From Chionoecetes opilio (lineage: Eukaryota; Arthropoda; Malacostraca; Decapoda; Majidae): a DNA stretch of 64,000 nt. Position 1 is the first letter of the stretch, and each line of letters begins with the position of its first letter. This document shows positions 34,165-46,019 of the stretch, piece after piece. The position numbers were made by a program, and so were the translations under genes. The stretch spans positions 195,873 through 259,872 of the forward strand of contig JACEEZ010012893.1 of assembly GCA_016584305.1 (NCBI GenBank). The letters are read 5' to 3'. Under the pieces are notes generated by a model. It was not told the DNA's origin. It saw nothing but the letters and a program-made list of their open reading frames with translations, and ran no database searches.

Positions 34165-35425
34165 TTAGTGTGGACGTCTATTTCCTAGTTATAGGTTTAT
34201 GCAAAGACTACTGTATACTGGACTTGCTACTCATTTGGGGCTATTTCCAGTGGAGGCCAGTTTTGCGATTCCTGACATTTTCGAACATCACTCCCATTTC
34301 CCTTCCTATGCTTTATCAGTATAAATGATATACCGTTATCTTCGTAAATGTTTGTTGTATAATATTATCAATTAAAATACCATAAAATACACTAAATAAA
34401 TGCCATTATGAGAGAGTGAAGAAATATGCATGAACTTAATATTCATTTAAACTCTTTGCCATTTAATATTTTGCGAGAAAACATTTTACATGAAACATAT
34501 CAATAGAAGCGGAATTTTATTAGCTTTCCATTGATATATTTTGTTTTCTGATAAATTAATTAGAACCATACATAAATTAGCGTTAACTAAATAAATAACC
34601 TCATCAAGCGGGAAAATTACCCGATTGATGATGTTATTTATTTAGTTAACGCTAATTTATGCATGGTTCTAATTCATTTATCAGAAAACGAAATATATCA
34701 ATGGAAAGCTAATAGAGTTCCGCTTCTATTGATATGTTTCATGTAAAAAGTCTTCATGCAAAATATTCAATGGCGATGAGTTTAAGTGAATATAATAAGT
34801 TCATGCATATTTCTTCAGTCTCATAATGGAATTTCTTAAGTGTATTTTACAGTTTTTTATTTGATAATACTATAGAAAAATCATTTAGGAAGATAACAGT
34901 GTATCATTTATACTGATAAGCCATAGTCTACTGTATTCATGGAACACTTTTTTTACTTGCCGATCCGATTGATGATGTTATTTTTTTTTTTTTTTTTAGT
35001 TAACGCTAATTTATGCATGGTGGTAATTCATTTATCAGAAAACGAAATATATCAATGGAAAGCTAATGAAAATCCGCTTCTATTGATATGTTTCATCTGA
35101 AATGTTTTCTCGCAAAATATTAAATGGCGAAGAGTTTTAAGTGAATATTAAGTTCATGCATATTTCTTCACTCGCTCATAATGCCATTTCTTTAGTGTAT
35201 TTTACTGTTTTTTATTTGAAAATATTATAGAACAAACATTTACGAAGATAACGGTATATCATTTATAATGATAAACCACAGGAAGGGAAATGGGGGTGAT
35301 GTTCGAAAATGGCAGGAATCGCAAAACTGGCCTCCACTGGTCATGGGCGGGTTGGCGCGGGGCACGAGTAGCAAGTCCAGTATAGAGTAGTCTTTGGTTT
35401 ATGTTATGTTTATAGTTATAGGAAT
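34165..35425. mobile_element. Foldback element, 1.26 kb
   Basis: The left arm 34165-34615 (includes GGAGGCCAGTTTTGCGATTC) is mirrored at 34625-34950 and again more completely at 34990-35425, where GAATCGCAAAACTGGCCTCC appears at 35317-35336. The inner arms contain TTAGCGTTAACTAAATAAAT and CTTTCCATTGATATA. The centre near 34618 is AAAATTACCCG-like. No ORF. The core recurs at 36150-37040 and 46160-46780. Confidence 0.8.
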
Positions 35426-35772
35426 TATCAAGACACCTCGAGTCGTCACCATGAAGTCGGTCGACCTGGGGATATTTATGGTCACCTCCCCAGTTAGGGA
35501 CTCCGAGGCAGGGTTATATACAGCCATTGAAGATTTTTGAGTGAAGAGAGTGTAGGGATGTAAAGTGTATGTAGTGCAGTGTAGGTAGTTAGAGGAATTG
35601 TCTTCAGAGTGGCTGCAGCTACTCTCTTGTGTATCTGAAACACTAAGATATGGACAGAGAGGACACGGGAAATTTCAAATGACAAGTCTGCAACACCCCC
35701 TCCAACTCCATAAGTACCTCCCTGGGAGTATTTCACCATGACGGCAGGTGTCTGACTGCCTACTCCTCCGTA

Positions 35773-35851
<79 letters not shown>

Positions 35852-36140
35852 TATTATATATTATATATATTATATATATATATCATAATAGTATATATAT
35901 ATATCATATATTGATGATATGTTACATTATGTACTGTTTCGCCATTTTCTCAGTACGTTACTAATGTATCTACTTATTCAAAGGAAGGGCGGCACCCGGG
36001 GGAGTACTGCCCTATATGGGGCACGTGCCCAAAGCCTTCTCTAGTGTAAGCCTGAGTCTGGAGCGCGGGATGGACGTGACGTCAGTAGTCAGAGTCTGCT
36101 CCGCGAGTCAGTAGAGCCGAAGTTTCACATGTGAGGATGT
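35426..36140. other. Unassigned stretch with (TA)n
   Basis: TA-rich at 35775-35915. GACGTGACGTCAGTAGTC near 36074 contains a TGACGTCA palindrome (CRE-like). No gene seen. Confidence 0.5.
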
Positions 36141-36149
36141 ACGGGCGGT

Positions 36150-37040
36150 ATAATGATACTGTTATCTTTGAAATGTTTGTTCTATAATATTATCAAATAA
36201 AAAACCGTAAAACACACTAAAGAAATGCCATTATGACTCTCAAGAAATATGCATGAACTTAAACTCTTCGCCATTAATATTTTACTCGCAAACATTTTAC
36301 ATGGTTGAAGAACTACAATAGAAGCGGAATTTAATTAGCTTTCCATTGTTATATTTTGTTTTCTGATAAATGAATTAGACCATACATACATTAGCGTTAA
36401 CTAAATAAATAACATCATCAAACGGAGAAAAATTACCCGATTCATGACCTTTTTTGGTAGTAACGCTAATTTATGTATGGTTCTAATCATTATCAAAAAA
36501 CGAAATATGCAATGGAAAGCTAATTAAATTCCGCTTCTATTGATATTCTCCATGTAAAATGTTTTGAGCAAAATATTAAATGGCGAAGAGTTAAAGTTCA
36601 TACATATTTCTTGTGAGTCTCATATGGCCTTTCTTTAGTCTGTTTTACGGTTTTTTATTTGATAATATTATAGAACAAACATTTCCGAAGATAACAATAT
36701 ATCTTTTATACTGATAAACATATATTAGGTACGAAATTACCCGATTTCATGATGTTATGTATTTAGTTAACGCTAATTTATGCATGCTGCTAATTCATTT
36801 ATCAGAAAACAAAATATAGCAATGGAAAGCGAATTAAATTCCGCTTCTATTGATATTCTCCATGTAAAATGTTTTCGAGAAAAATATTAAATGGCGAAGA
36901 GTTTAAGTTCATGCATATTTCTTGAGAGTCTCATAATGGCATTTCTTTAATGTGTTTTACGGGTTTTTATTTGATAATATTATAGAACAAACATTTCCGA
37001 AGATAACAATATATCTTTTATACTGATAAACATATAATTA
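36150..37040. mobile_element. Foldback element, three arms
   Basis: One arm at 36150-36435 and two copies of the opposite arm at 36440-36720 and 36735-37035, same core as 34165-35425 (TTAACGCTAATTTATG and GGAAAGCTAATTAAATTCCG). Some indels separate the arms. Confidence 0.75.
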
Positions 37041-38026
37041 GGTAGGTAAACTTGTCATCTCGGTGGCCTCGTACAGACGCCGTCCGTGACGTCATCAATC
37101 TCAGGCGCAGGCCTTGACGTGCCTCCCCCTCCGTCCCCCCTCCCCCCACTGCACTTACGCCATTGCTCCTGGAGACTCGACGGTTCATGGAGCGCCTGGC
37201 AGGGCTTGGGGATCGTTTCCTCCACTACCTGGAGTGCAAGGCCGCTACTCCGTCCTGGTCTTCCAGGATTCTGCACCATGCTAACAGGGCGGCAAGATCA
37301 ACGTCCTGGAGTGTTATGTCCCCGTCAAGACCTTGTTTGCGGAATGGCGGACACGCGAGACTCGTCGATTGATCGCCTCCACCGTTCAATTCCCGCATAG
37401 TTTCACATACATACATACATAGTCTTTGATGCTGCAGTAGTACTCCTTTCACAGAATAAATCAGTATATTGGTTTGAGTGCTTGCGGGCCACATAATTGA
37501 CCTGTGTGGCCCGCGGTCCCGTAGTTGGACCATGCTGGTGTTATACAAGGCGTAGCACAGGGATGTGGAATGATACAAGTATACGTGAGGCTTATCTATG
37601 TATATGCTGTTGCTTGTTGTATGCTGTCACCTATGTAAGAATGTTGCTGATTAACGAAAGAAATGCATGTGGTATTGATGATTCAGCTTCAGAGATGTGC
37701 GTGTATGGCCGTACAAACTGTGCGGCGTGTGGTGGTTATGTGTTGAAGGAAAATGAGGGATTGCGGCGTGGAATGGAAGCTAAGAGTGCGCTGCTGGGGC
37801 GTGGTGTGGCGTTCGCGAAGTGGCGTTGAAGAGGTGCGTGTATACTGTATAGCCATGCAGACAGTGTGCGGCGTGTGGCGGTGTGTTGAGGAAGAAGAGT
37901 GACTCCTGGAGTTAAACAAGCTGAGGAGTTAGCTGGGAGAGTGAGGCTGTAGCATGGCGCTGCGTTGCATTATGAAGAAGATAATTGTTTCCCGGCTTAT
38001 CGTCCATTATTATGGTTGTGTTTCAG
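37041..38026. other. TIKI intron with a GC-rich patch
   Basis: 37060-37390 is GC-rich, with GTGACGTCATCA at 37086. Open frames there are short and unrecognised. GTGCGGCGTGTGG occurs in two related blocks, about 37685-37745 and 37840-37895, suggesting a roughly 155-bp duplication. The intron ends GGTTGTGTTTCAG at 38026. Confidence 0.5.
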
Positions 38027-38173
38027 GTTGTGTTCGCGTTAAACCACACGCTGGCGCAGCAAGAGATCCTGAGGGAGAGTGACGGGCGCCTCACCTACAC
38101 GACAGACCACCTCATCACCCACTACAACTGTGGCAACCTGGATGCTGTGATCTTCTCTCATGACAGCACCCAG
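38027..38173 (+). CDS. TIKI: TIKI metalloprotease, internal exon
   Basis: Encodes VVFALNHTLAQQEIL, then RLTYTTDHLITHYNCGNL and DAVIFSHDSTQ, the family's VIFALN..YTTEDLI.HYNCGDL..IF.HD segment. The 147 bases are 49 whole codons. It enters after TTTCAG in phase 0 and leaves at CAG|GTATTG in phase 0. Reading through the donor meets TAA two codons later, so splicing here is required. NHT is a potential N-glycosylation site, fitting an extracellular enzyme. The donor region is duplicated 49 bases downstream. Confidence 0.92.
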
Positions 38174-38243
38174 GTATTGTAATACTCCTGGGGTTTTTTC
38201 TCTCTCATTAGCACACCACCCAGGTATTGTACTACACCTGGTT

Positions 38244-38878
<635 letters not shown>

Positions 38879-39389
38879 AGGCAGTAATACATGGACTTGG
38901 GTCACTTTTCTTAAACCTTTCAAGTAGCGACCATTATTTTCTAATGTACACGGCCACGCACCGTCGTAATTTACATATAACATGCCGGGGCAAAACTTTA
39001 ATACAAGGTTATATCGCACACTTCTCCTTACCCCTCCCCCCCCCCTCTCCCTCTCCTCCGCCTCTTTTCTCTGAAGAAAATGGGAAGATAATATGTTCGT
39101 AGTTCAGAAAGCTTACGTCAAACGACTTATCTTTATATATTTCCCTTTTTTATCTTTTCTATTTTTGTCGTACACTTTATTATTTTATGCCAGGTTACCC
39201 AAAAATGTTGACAGATAAGTATCTGGAGGAGATGATGGTATTGTCCTTATCTTCTCGTCTTTTTCCTTTCCTACTTTTTTGGCATTTTGTTTTTTGTTAC
39301 TGTACATTTTCCTTTCTGTATCCTCCTCCTCCTCTTCATCCCCCTCCTCCTTTTCTCCTATCACCATCACCATCACCCTCCCCCCGCAG

Positions 39390-39564
39390 GTGCCACACTT
39401 GGGCAACGCCTCCCTGCCGCCCGTGGACGCCGCCATCGCCACGCACATCGACGAGTACTTCCGCCAGGAGCTGATCTACCGTCGCAACAAGCGTATGGGA
39501 CGCCGCGTGGTAGAGATCCTGCGAGCCAACCCCGACCAGAGCTTCTTCTTCGCCTTCGGTGCAG
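39390..39564 (+). CDS. TIKI: TIKI metalloprotease, exon with the first half of the second GxxH
   Basis: Encodes VPHLGNASLPPVDAAIA, then HIDEYFRQELIYRRNKRM and PDQSFFFAFGAG. In TraB proteins two GxxH motifs and a conserved Glu bind the metal. The Gly-Ala-Gly of the second GxxH ends this exon, and its His starts the next. It enters after CCCCCGCAG in phase 0 and leaves at GCAG|GTGAGT in phase 1. NAS is a potential glycosylation site. GC-rich coding sequence within a T-rich intron. Fits the neighbouring exons exactly. Confidence 0.93.
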
Positions 39565-39630
39565 GTGAGTTTTGTCCCTGCCAGGCATGGGAGGGTTTTT
39601 ATCTTCCATGCGGTGTGTGAAAGCAGAAAG

Positions 39631-39680
39631 GCTGTCACCAAACACACCTCCTCCATGGAGGAGGTGAGTTTGGTGACAGC
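39631..39680. repeat. 50-bp near-perfect hairpin downstream of the TIKI exon
   Basis: GCTGTCACCAAAC on the left pairs with GTTTGGTGACAGC on the right through CCTCCTCC/GGAGGAGG, with one mismatch and a two-base loop. GAGGTGAGT inside resembles the exon's own donor 97 bases upstream. Confidence 0.85.
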
Positions 39681-40545
39681 GCGCCAAGTAAGCAGCCGAC
39701 TATGGGCCATATGCAAGAAATTTTCTCGACCCGTTGCATCGCGGCGCGGTAAGCAAGAATCAACAGAGGACAACGCAACGAGTCGAGCTTTGAGTCAGCT
39801 GATTGCGTTCATGCACATCCCACCTGCATCCCGCTCTGCCCTTATTCCATCATATTTCTTCCCAGACCATTATAGGTGAGTTTTCAACACAACCGAGAAT
39901 AACATGCATACCTTGTGAATGCACACGTGTCATAATTAAGGTAAAATCAGGTCCAGGAGGCCTTATATAGGTGTGTTAACTTGTGAGGAAGCCGGGCGGC
40001 GGCGGGAGGTGGAGGTCAGCCATTGTGTGGAGCAGTGGTGGCGGGCCGTTCAAATGCACTCACAAGCATCACTCGGGCCCATTTTTTCTACACCAACGCC
40101 TCAGACAAGTGGCGAACACTAACAAAGCTATTATTTTAATGGCAGAAATGATAAATTACACTAGTAAAATGTATTAATATGTATAAACCAGTAAAAATAC
40201 TGATGCCGTCTTGGACTCGCTTTTGTTGGTACGACTGCACAAATCTCCACTGGCCGGGCATTTGAGTACAATTCTTGACTATCCCACCGGTGGAGGTACG
40301 ACGGTGGGGCATATCCACCTGCCGGGATTTGACGAGCATTCTTGCATTTAGCCCTATATAGTCGCTGCTGCTGGTGCTGTCATGCCCCGAAGTCGGGTGC
40401 ACAATAATTACTGCTGTTAAACTTGTTTGGGTTATGATTTTTAACAGAGACTCCCTTTCCAAAAACTCGGGGCTTAGGGCTTGATGTTACTTTTCCGAAA
40501 TAAATCAAAATAGAGTCTCCCAATTTGATATAGTAAGCTGCTACC
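39681..40545. other. Unassigned TIKI intron sequence
   Basis: No gene or terminal repeat recognised. A related pair of phrases (GCACAAATCTCCACTGGCCGG at 40236 region and CCACCTGCCGGG at 40316) hints at a small duplication. Confidence 0.4.
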
Positions 40546-42664
40546 ACCCTGAAGGTTGAGAATTGCAGGTTCTTGGTATCAGAGACCAGAGCTGTACTGC
40601 TGGACATGGTATAGTAATGCCGGAGGGGTAGCTAAGGAGATCGACCACGTCCTCGTTAGTACTCGTTGAAGGATCCTCCATAACTGCAGGGTTTACCGGA
40701 GTGTGAGTTCTTTGGAATAGATCACAAACTTTTTGTTGCTACACTTAAGCTTCATGTCAAGTCCAGAAGAATCTCAAGAGGTAATCATACTGTGTTTCAT
40801 CTTGAGAAACTGAAGGACTTGACATGTGCCCATGAGTATGCAATAGCAGTCTCAACTCGGTTTGATGTGCTCGGTGCCCTCGAGGACCCTGTAGAAATGT
40901 GGGATACCTTCAAACGTGAAAATCTACAGTCTGCCAAGGAGTGTATTGGGGAGCGCCCGAGGTCTAGGCGTGGTTTTGTCTCGACGGAGACGCTGGAGAA
41001 AATTGAGGAGAGTCGGCCAGGCTTGCTGGGAACCAGGACCAGCACAGGGCTCTGTCACGCCGGACTAAAACCCTCCTGGGGGCAGACAAAGAGAGGTATG
41101 TCAGGAATCTCGCTGAGGATGTCGAGGTCCATATGAACGCTAATGACCTCCAACCCGCCTACCGAGCCCTAAAGAAGCTCCGTTCCAAGTCTCCATCTCG
41201 GTCGAGGGCTATTCGAGCAGCAGATGGGCGCCTCGTGTCGGACATGGATGGGCAGATAGCTCGTTGGGCTGAGTACTTTGGGCAGTTGTTTACGGTGGAC
41301 CCTCCAATTGAGCAGCTTCACACCACTGGGTTACAGGCAGTGGATGCCGATCCTCCCATTTACGAAAGCGCACCCTCTCTTGACGAAGTCAGAGAGGCTG
41401 TAGCAAAGTTGAGGGGTGGAAAGGCAGCTGGTGTTTGTAATATCAGTGCGGAGCTCCTCAAAGCTGGGGGTGAGGCCATGATCCGCGGGTTGCATGCTGT
41501 CCTGACTGGCATGTGGCAATCAGGTACCATTCTTCCTGACTAGAAAAGGGGGCTGGTCGTCCCTATCTGGAAAGCGAAAGGGGACCGTCAGGACTGCAAC
41601 AATTACCGTGGTATTACACTGCTCAGCGTGCCAGGCAAGGTGCTTGCCCATCTATTGCGGACAATGGATCTGCAGTCATCTGCTGAAGCATCAGCAACCT
41701 CAGCAGTCTGGGTTCACGCCTGGTAAGTCAACAACGGACCGTATCCTAGCGCTTCGTGTCCTGTTGGAACGCCGACGTGAGTTTCGACAGGGGATGCTTG
41801 CAGCCTATGTTGATCTCAAGAAAGCGTTTGACTCAGTGCATCGTGAGTCACTCTGGGATCTTCTGTGACTTGGCGGGATTCCTGCAAGGACGATTGGTTT
41901 GATAACTGGTCTGTACTCTGGGACTGAGAGTGCTGTGAAGTGTGGGGGAGGTGTATCCAGCTTCTTTCCTGTGAATACAGGAGTGAGGCAAGGGTGCGTC
42001 CTTGCCCCATCACTTTTCAACGCTTGTATGGACTGGGTATTGGGCAAAGTTGTAGATCAAAGAGATTGTAGAGCATCCCTCGGCAACAACAAGATCACTG
42101 ATCTTGTTTTTGCCGATGATGCAGTAATCTTTGCTGAGTCGCTGGAGGTCCTGGTGATGGCTCTCGAGGCGCTGCACGAGGAGGCAAAGTCTATGGGACT
42201 TGAGGTCTCCTGGCTCAAGACCAAGGTCCAGGTGTTTGGAGGTTTACTAGATGAAACAGTACAGTCCGTTCATGCGTGCGGCGAGGACATTGAAATCTTG
42301 GAAAGTTTTACATACCTTGGTAGCGCAGTCCATAATGACGGCGGGTCACGTCAAGAAGTCTTACGGTGGATTGGCATAGCCCACGGTGTTATGGACTCGC
42401 TCAGTAGGAGTATTTGGCGTTGTCGGTACCTGTGCAGGAGGACGAAGATCCGGATCTTCAAGTCGCTTGTGATCCCTGTCCTACTCTATGGTTGTGAGAC
42501 ATGGACAGTAAATAGCGACTTGAAGAAACGAATCGATGGCTTTGGTAATAAGTGTCTTCACAGAATCATGGGGTATCGCTGGGATGATTACGTGTCAAAT
42601 CAGCGATTGCACCGTGAGACTGAATCGAGGCCTATTACCTGCATAGTCCGTCAGCGCCATCTAT
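40546..42664 (+). mobile_element. RTE-type LINE, long copy lacking its 3' end
   Basis: Starts in the endonuclease C-terminus (WYSNAGGVAKEIDHVLVS at about 40609-40665), then the linker (41133-41543), RT (QSGFTPGKSTTDRILALRV, VRQGCVLAPSLF, LVFADDAVIFAESL at 42100-42141) and the post-RT YGCETWTVNSDLKKR region. Lesions: TAG for Trp at 41541, a one-base shift near 41645-41660, TGA at 41866. The open frame 41899-42666 (255 codons) is the longest intact part. It stops at VRQRHL, losing about 100 codons and the GGCGTATGCC tail, so it was truncated at the 3' side after insertion. A trinucleotide repeat (42664-42720) abuts the break. Confidence 0.9.
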
Positions 42665-43077
42665 GATGATGATGATGACTACTACTACTACTATTATTAC
42701 TATTACTGCTAGTAGTGCTGAAATTTTGTTGCTCCAGCATACTCATGTACCGCGGATGGCAGGAGGCAGGCGAGCGAAGGTAGTGGTGGTGGGAGTGGGT
42801 AACTGTGGGTAGCGGCAGCGGGAGCCACGTGGGTGGCGGTCTGGTCTGTTTATGCTGTGTGTTTACCTTATGAGTAAGTGTGTGGGTATTGGATACTCAG
42901 CTGGAGTTGTAAACTGGAGGTGGTATATTTAGAGGAAGTAATATACGTACAGGGAACAAGGTTGGAGGGTGCCGCGCCAGACGTAGGGCGTCTTGCACGC
43001 CAGGCTGCACCCAGAGCTGAACTTGCTTGTACCGTGACTTCGCTCCGACTGGGACGAGGTCAGCCTATCTATTCTAG
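42665..43077. other. Unassigned, ATG/ACT repeats at the left edge
   Basis: Trinucleotide repeats at 42664-42715, then GGT/GGC-rich sequence with no recognised gene. Confidence 0.4.
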
Positions 43078-43835
43078 AGGCGAATTTTTGGTGAGCAAGC
43101 CGCCATAAGCCGGCTTGTGGCAGCTTGCGGTATCTGTTAACTCGAGGCACTTTTCGTAATCCGGCTTGCCCAGCTGGCGCAAGCTGCCGCAAGCCGTGGT
43201 AGGCGAGGGTCGGGGGTCGCTTATGACGACTTAAAACGTGCCGTCATAGAAAAACAAGGATCTGGGGCGCAGCACCCCCCAACCCCAGTAAGGTCAGGTT
43301 ACTTTACCAATGTCAAACAGCTTTTAGTGTTCTGGGACTAGCGAAAAATGATTGGATTGCGTGTAGTAATGAAATAGTTTTTATTCTTCTTTTTCATCTA
43401 TTACTAGTGGAACTGTCGCCGAATATTTCCACTATTTCCTCGACAAAGTCTGAGGTGCCTGAGAAATGATAAGTCCAAAGGCAAGCGTTCATAGAGGAGA
43501 TAACAGGGGTAGTGAAAAATCTGAACTAAACCTAGCCTACCCTAACCTGGCGTATTATCCTCCTACTATATATATAAAAAAAATTAAAAAGCGCTTGCCT
43601 TTGAGCCTAGATTTTTTCAGGCACCTCAGACTTTGTAGAGGCAATCAGGTAATCACCTGTCGGGAGGATTATTACCCTAACTGACCCTAACATAACCTCC
43701 TAACGAGGGGGGACTCTGCCCCCCTAGACCTCCGGCGAGATTATTAACCTAACTAAACCTTAACCTAATATATAGCGTTGGGCGGCCTCTGCAAGGGGAG
43801 GGTGTGTCTGTATGCACTGTTAGACAATTATGTCA

Positions 43836-43914
<79 letters not shown>

Positions 43915-44563
43915 AGTTTTAAAGGTTTAAAAGAGAAGTTTAAAAGTTTTAAAGGTTACGCGGAAGTGGATTAATACTGTACAAGTATACTGAGCAAAAA
44001 TTTATATAGAAAACGTAAGTGGTAACGGCGGTAGCGACCGCGCAGTTCTCGTCCATTATAACCAAAAAAAACCATTCATGTGAAGGATAGACATATGTTG
44101 TGATCCATTCACAATATCGTCAGTTATGGTAATTTATTGATGGCTTTCATTCGACAGTACACTTTCAACATTGTGGTTTGTTGTTGGTCCCTGGAACTGT
44201 CGCCGATCGGAATTCTCCCCACCGTCGTCGAGTGTTGCAATTATTGATATTACAGGACCCAGTATATACATTAAATCAGATTTTACCCTTGTTTCTGCAT
44301 ACAGGGATGAAATACCAGCAGTAGCTTGATCAGTTACGTTAAGTTAGGTGCCACTGTCCAGGTTAGGTTAAAATTTCCACGTCGGCGAGAGTTCTCGGTT
44401 GGTGTTTCGGCGAAAATTCCTATCGGTGACAGTTCCATAAATCGTTTTGTTTACTGAAATCAGCTGTGATCGGGCGAGCCACGACCAGCCTGGGGCGTTC
44501 TGGCGTGGCACGCAAGCGAGAGTCAAGCCAGGCTTATGGCTGATAGCTCACCAAAATTCGCCT
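43078..44563. mobile_element. 1.5-kb TIR element with nested MITE
   Basis: Left AGGCGAATTTTTGGTGAGC, then GCCATAAGCCGGCTTG, is mirrored at 44524-44563 with a few mismatches. The interior holds a MITE (43443-43636), (TA)n (43846-43911) and GGAACTGTCGCCGA-type motifs at 43400 and 44190. No transposase seen. Confidence 0.7.
43443..43636. mobile_element. 194-bp MITE nested in the 1.5-kb element
   Basis: ACAAAGTCTGAGGTGCCTGA is mirrored at 43617-43636. AAAGGCAAGCG and CGCTTGCCTTT continue the stem inward. Confidence 0.8.
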
Positions 44564-44639
44564 TTGATGCCTGCGGGACAAGGAAGGAGGGTTGCCAAGT
44601 AAATCTAGACGGTCACCAGTAAGTACAGTACACCGGTGG

Positions 44640-44838
44640 GAAGGATCGGTTCCAAATTAACGTGCCACATACCCATATAGCCGACGTTGGCGCTGACGGA
44701 CTATGCAGATAATAGGCCTCGATTCAGTCTCACGGTGCAATCGCTGATTTGACTCGTATTCATCCCAGCGATACCCCATGATTCTGCGAAGACACCCATT
44801 ACCAAAGGCATCGATTCTTCAAGTCGAAGACTTGAAGT
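44640..44838 (-). mobile_element. RTE LINE fragment
   Basis: The minus strand encodes GYRWDEYESNQRLHRETES, the block seen at 42572-42640 of the plus copy, extended into the part missing there. The right end is a small palindrome CTTCAAGTCGAAGACTTGAAG at the joint with the next LINE. Confidence 0.8.
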
Positions 44839-44841
44839 CAA

Positions 44842-45852
44842 CACTATTATCTTCTAAGTCTAACTCAAAGCCCTATCCACTCCTACGCTGATGATTCTAC
44901 CCTGCATTTTTCCACGTCGTTTATTAGACGTCCAACTCAACAGGAACTTATTGATTCACGGAGAGATGCCACCGAGCGCCTAACTTCTGATCTTTCTATA
45001 ATTTCTGATTGGGGCAAAGCAAACCTTGTTTTGTTCAATGCCTCAAAAACCCAATTTGTTCACCTATCTACTCGACAAAACCTACCAGATAACTATCCCC
45101 TCTTCTTCAATGACACTCAACTATCTCCTTCTACAATGAAAATTCTTGGACTATCCTTTATTAAAAATCTGAACTGGAAATCTCACATCTCATCCCTTGC
45201 TAAAACAGCTTCTAAGAAGTTAGGTATCCTGTGGCGTCTGCGTCCTTTTTTTTTCTCCCTCCCAGTTGCTTGCTCTCTACAGGGGCCTTATCCACCCATG
45301 TATGGAGTATGTCTCACATGTTTGGGGAGGATCCACTCATACAGCTCTCCTAAACAGGGTTGAGTCAAAAGCTTTTCGTCTCATCAACTCCCCTCCTCTG
45401 ACTGACTGTCTTCAATCTTTAAATCACCGCGGCAGTGTTGCTTCTCTTGCTATCTTCTACCGTTATTTTCATGCTCACTGCTCTTCTGAACTTGCTAACT
45501 GCATGCCTCCCTCCCTCCCGCGGCCTCGCTGCACAAGACTTTCTACTCATTCCCATCTCTATTCTGTTAATTTTCCTAATGCAAGAGTTAATCAGTATCT
45601 TTACTCTTTCATTCCTTTTACTGGTAAACTCTTTAACTCTCTTCCTGTTTCTATTTTTCCACCTTCCTACGACTTAAATCTTTTCAAGAGAAGAGTAACA
45701 AGACACCTCCCGAACTAAATTGGCCCACCCCTCTTTTTTTTTTATTCGCTTACTGTCTTCTTTATAGGGACTGGCAACTAAGCGGGCTTTGTGTTACCTC
45801 TTTTTGTTGTGTTCTTGGCCAGCCCTTTGTGATGAAAAAAAAAAAAAAAAGC
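44842..45852 (+). mobile_element. Non-LTR retrotransposon (family C), second plus copy
   Basis: Near-identical to 30325-31340, including SYADDSTLHF, the C-terminal frame and the GACTGGCAACTAAGCGGG 3' UTR with terminal A run (45836-45850). One extra T in the T run at about 45246-45254 shifts the frame, so the ORF is split (45031-45363 and 45266-45718). Confidence 0.88.
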
Positions 45853-45990
45853 GATAACAAGAAGTGATAGTTTAAAACTGAATGGACATCGTTTCACCAC
45901 AGGTCTATGAAATAAGAAATTCAATATCAGAGTAGTCAATCGATGGAACAAAGTGTTCAAGTGGTTGTCAAGTCAAGAAGTTGACGGGTA
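45853..45990 (+). mobile_element. LINE family A-like C-terminal scrap
   Basis: Broken frames read SDSLKLNGHRFTT, then RVVNRWNKVFKW, the characteristic R.VN.WN end of family A. Confidence 0.55.
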
Positions 45991-46019
45991 TAGAAAACGA
46001 AGCGGGAAGGAAGAGAAGG

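Noticed and set aside
37055..37400. Protein-coding exon in the GC-rich patch
   Set aside because: Three competing frames of about 70-100 codons, none with a recognisable domain or matching splice phases.
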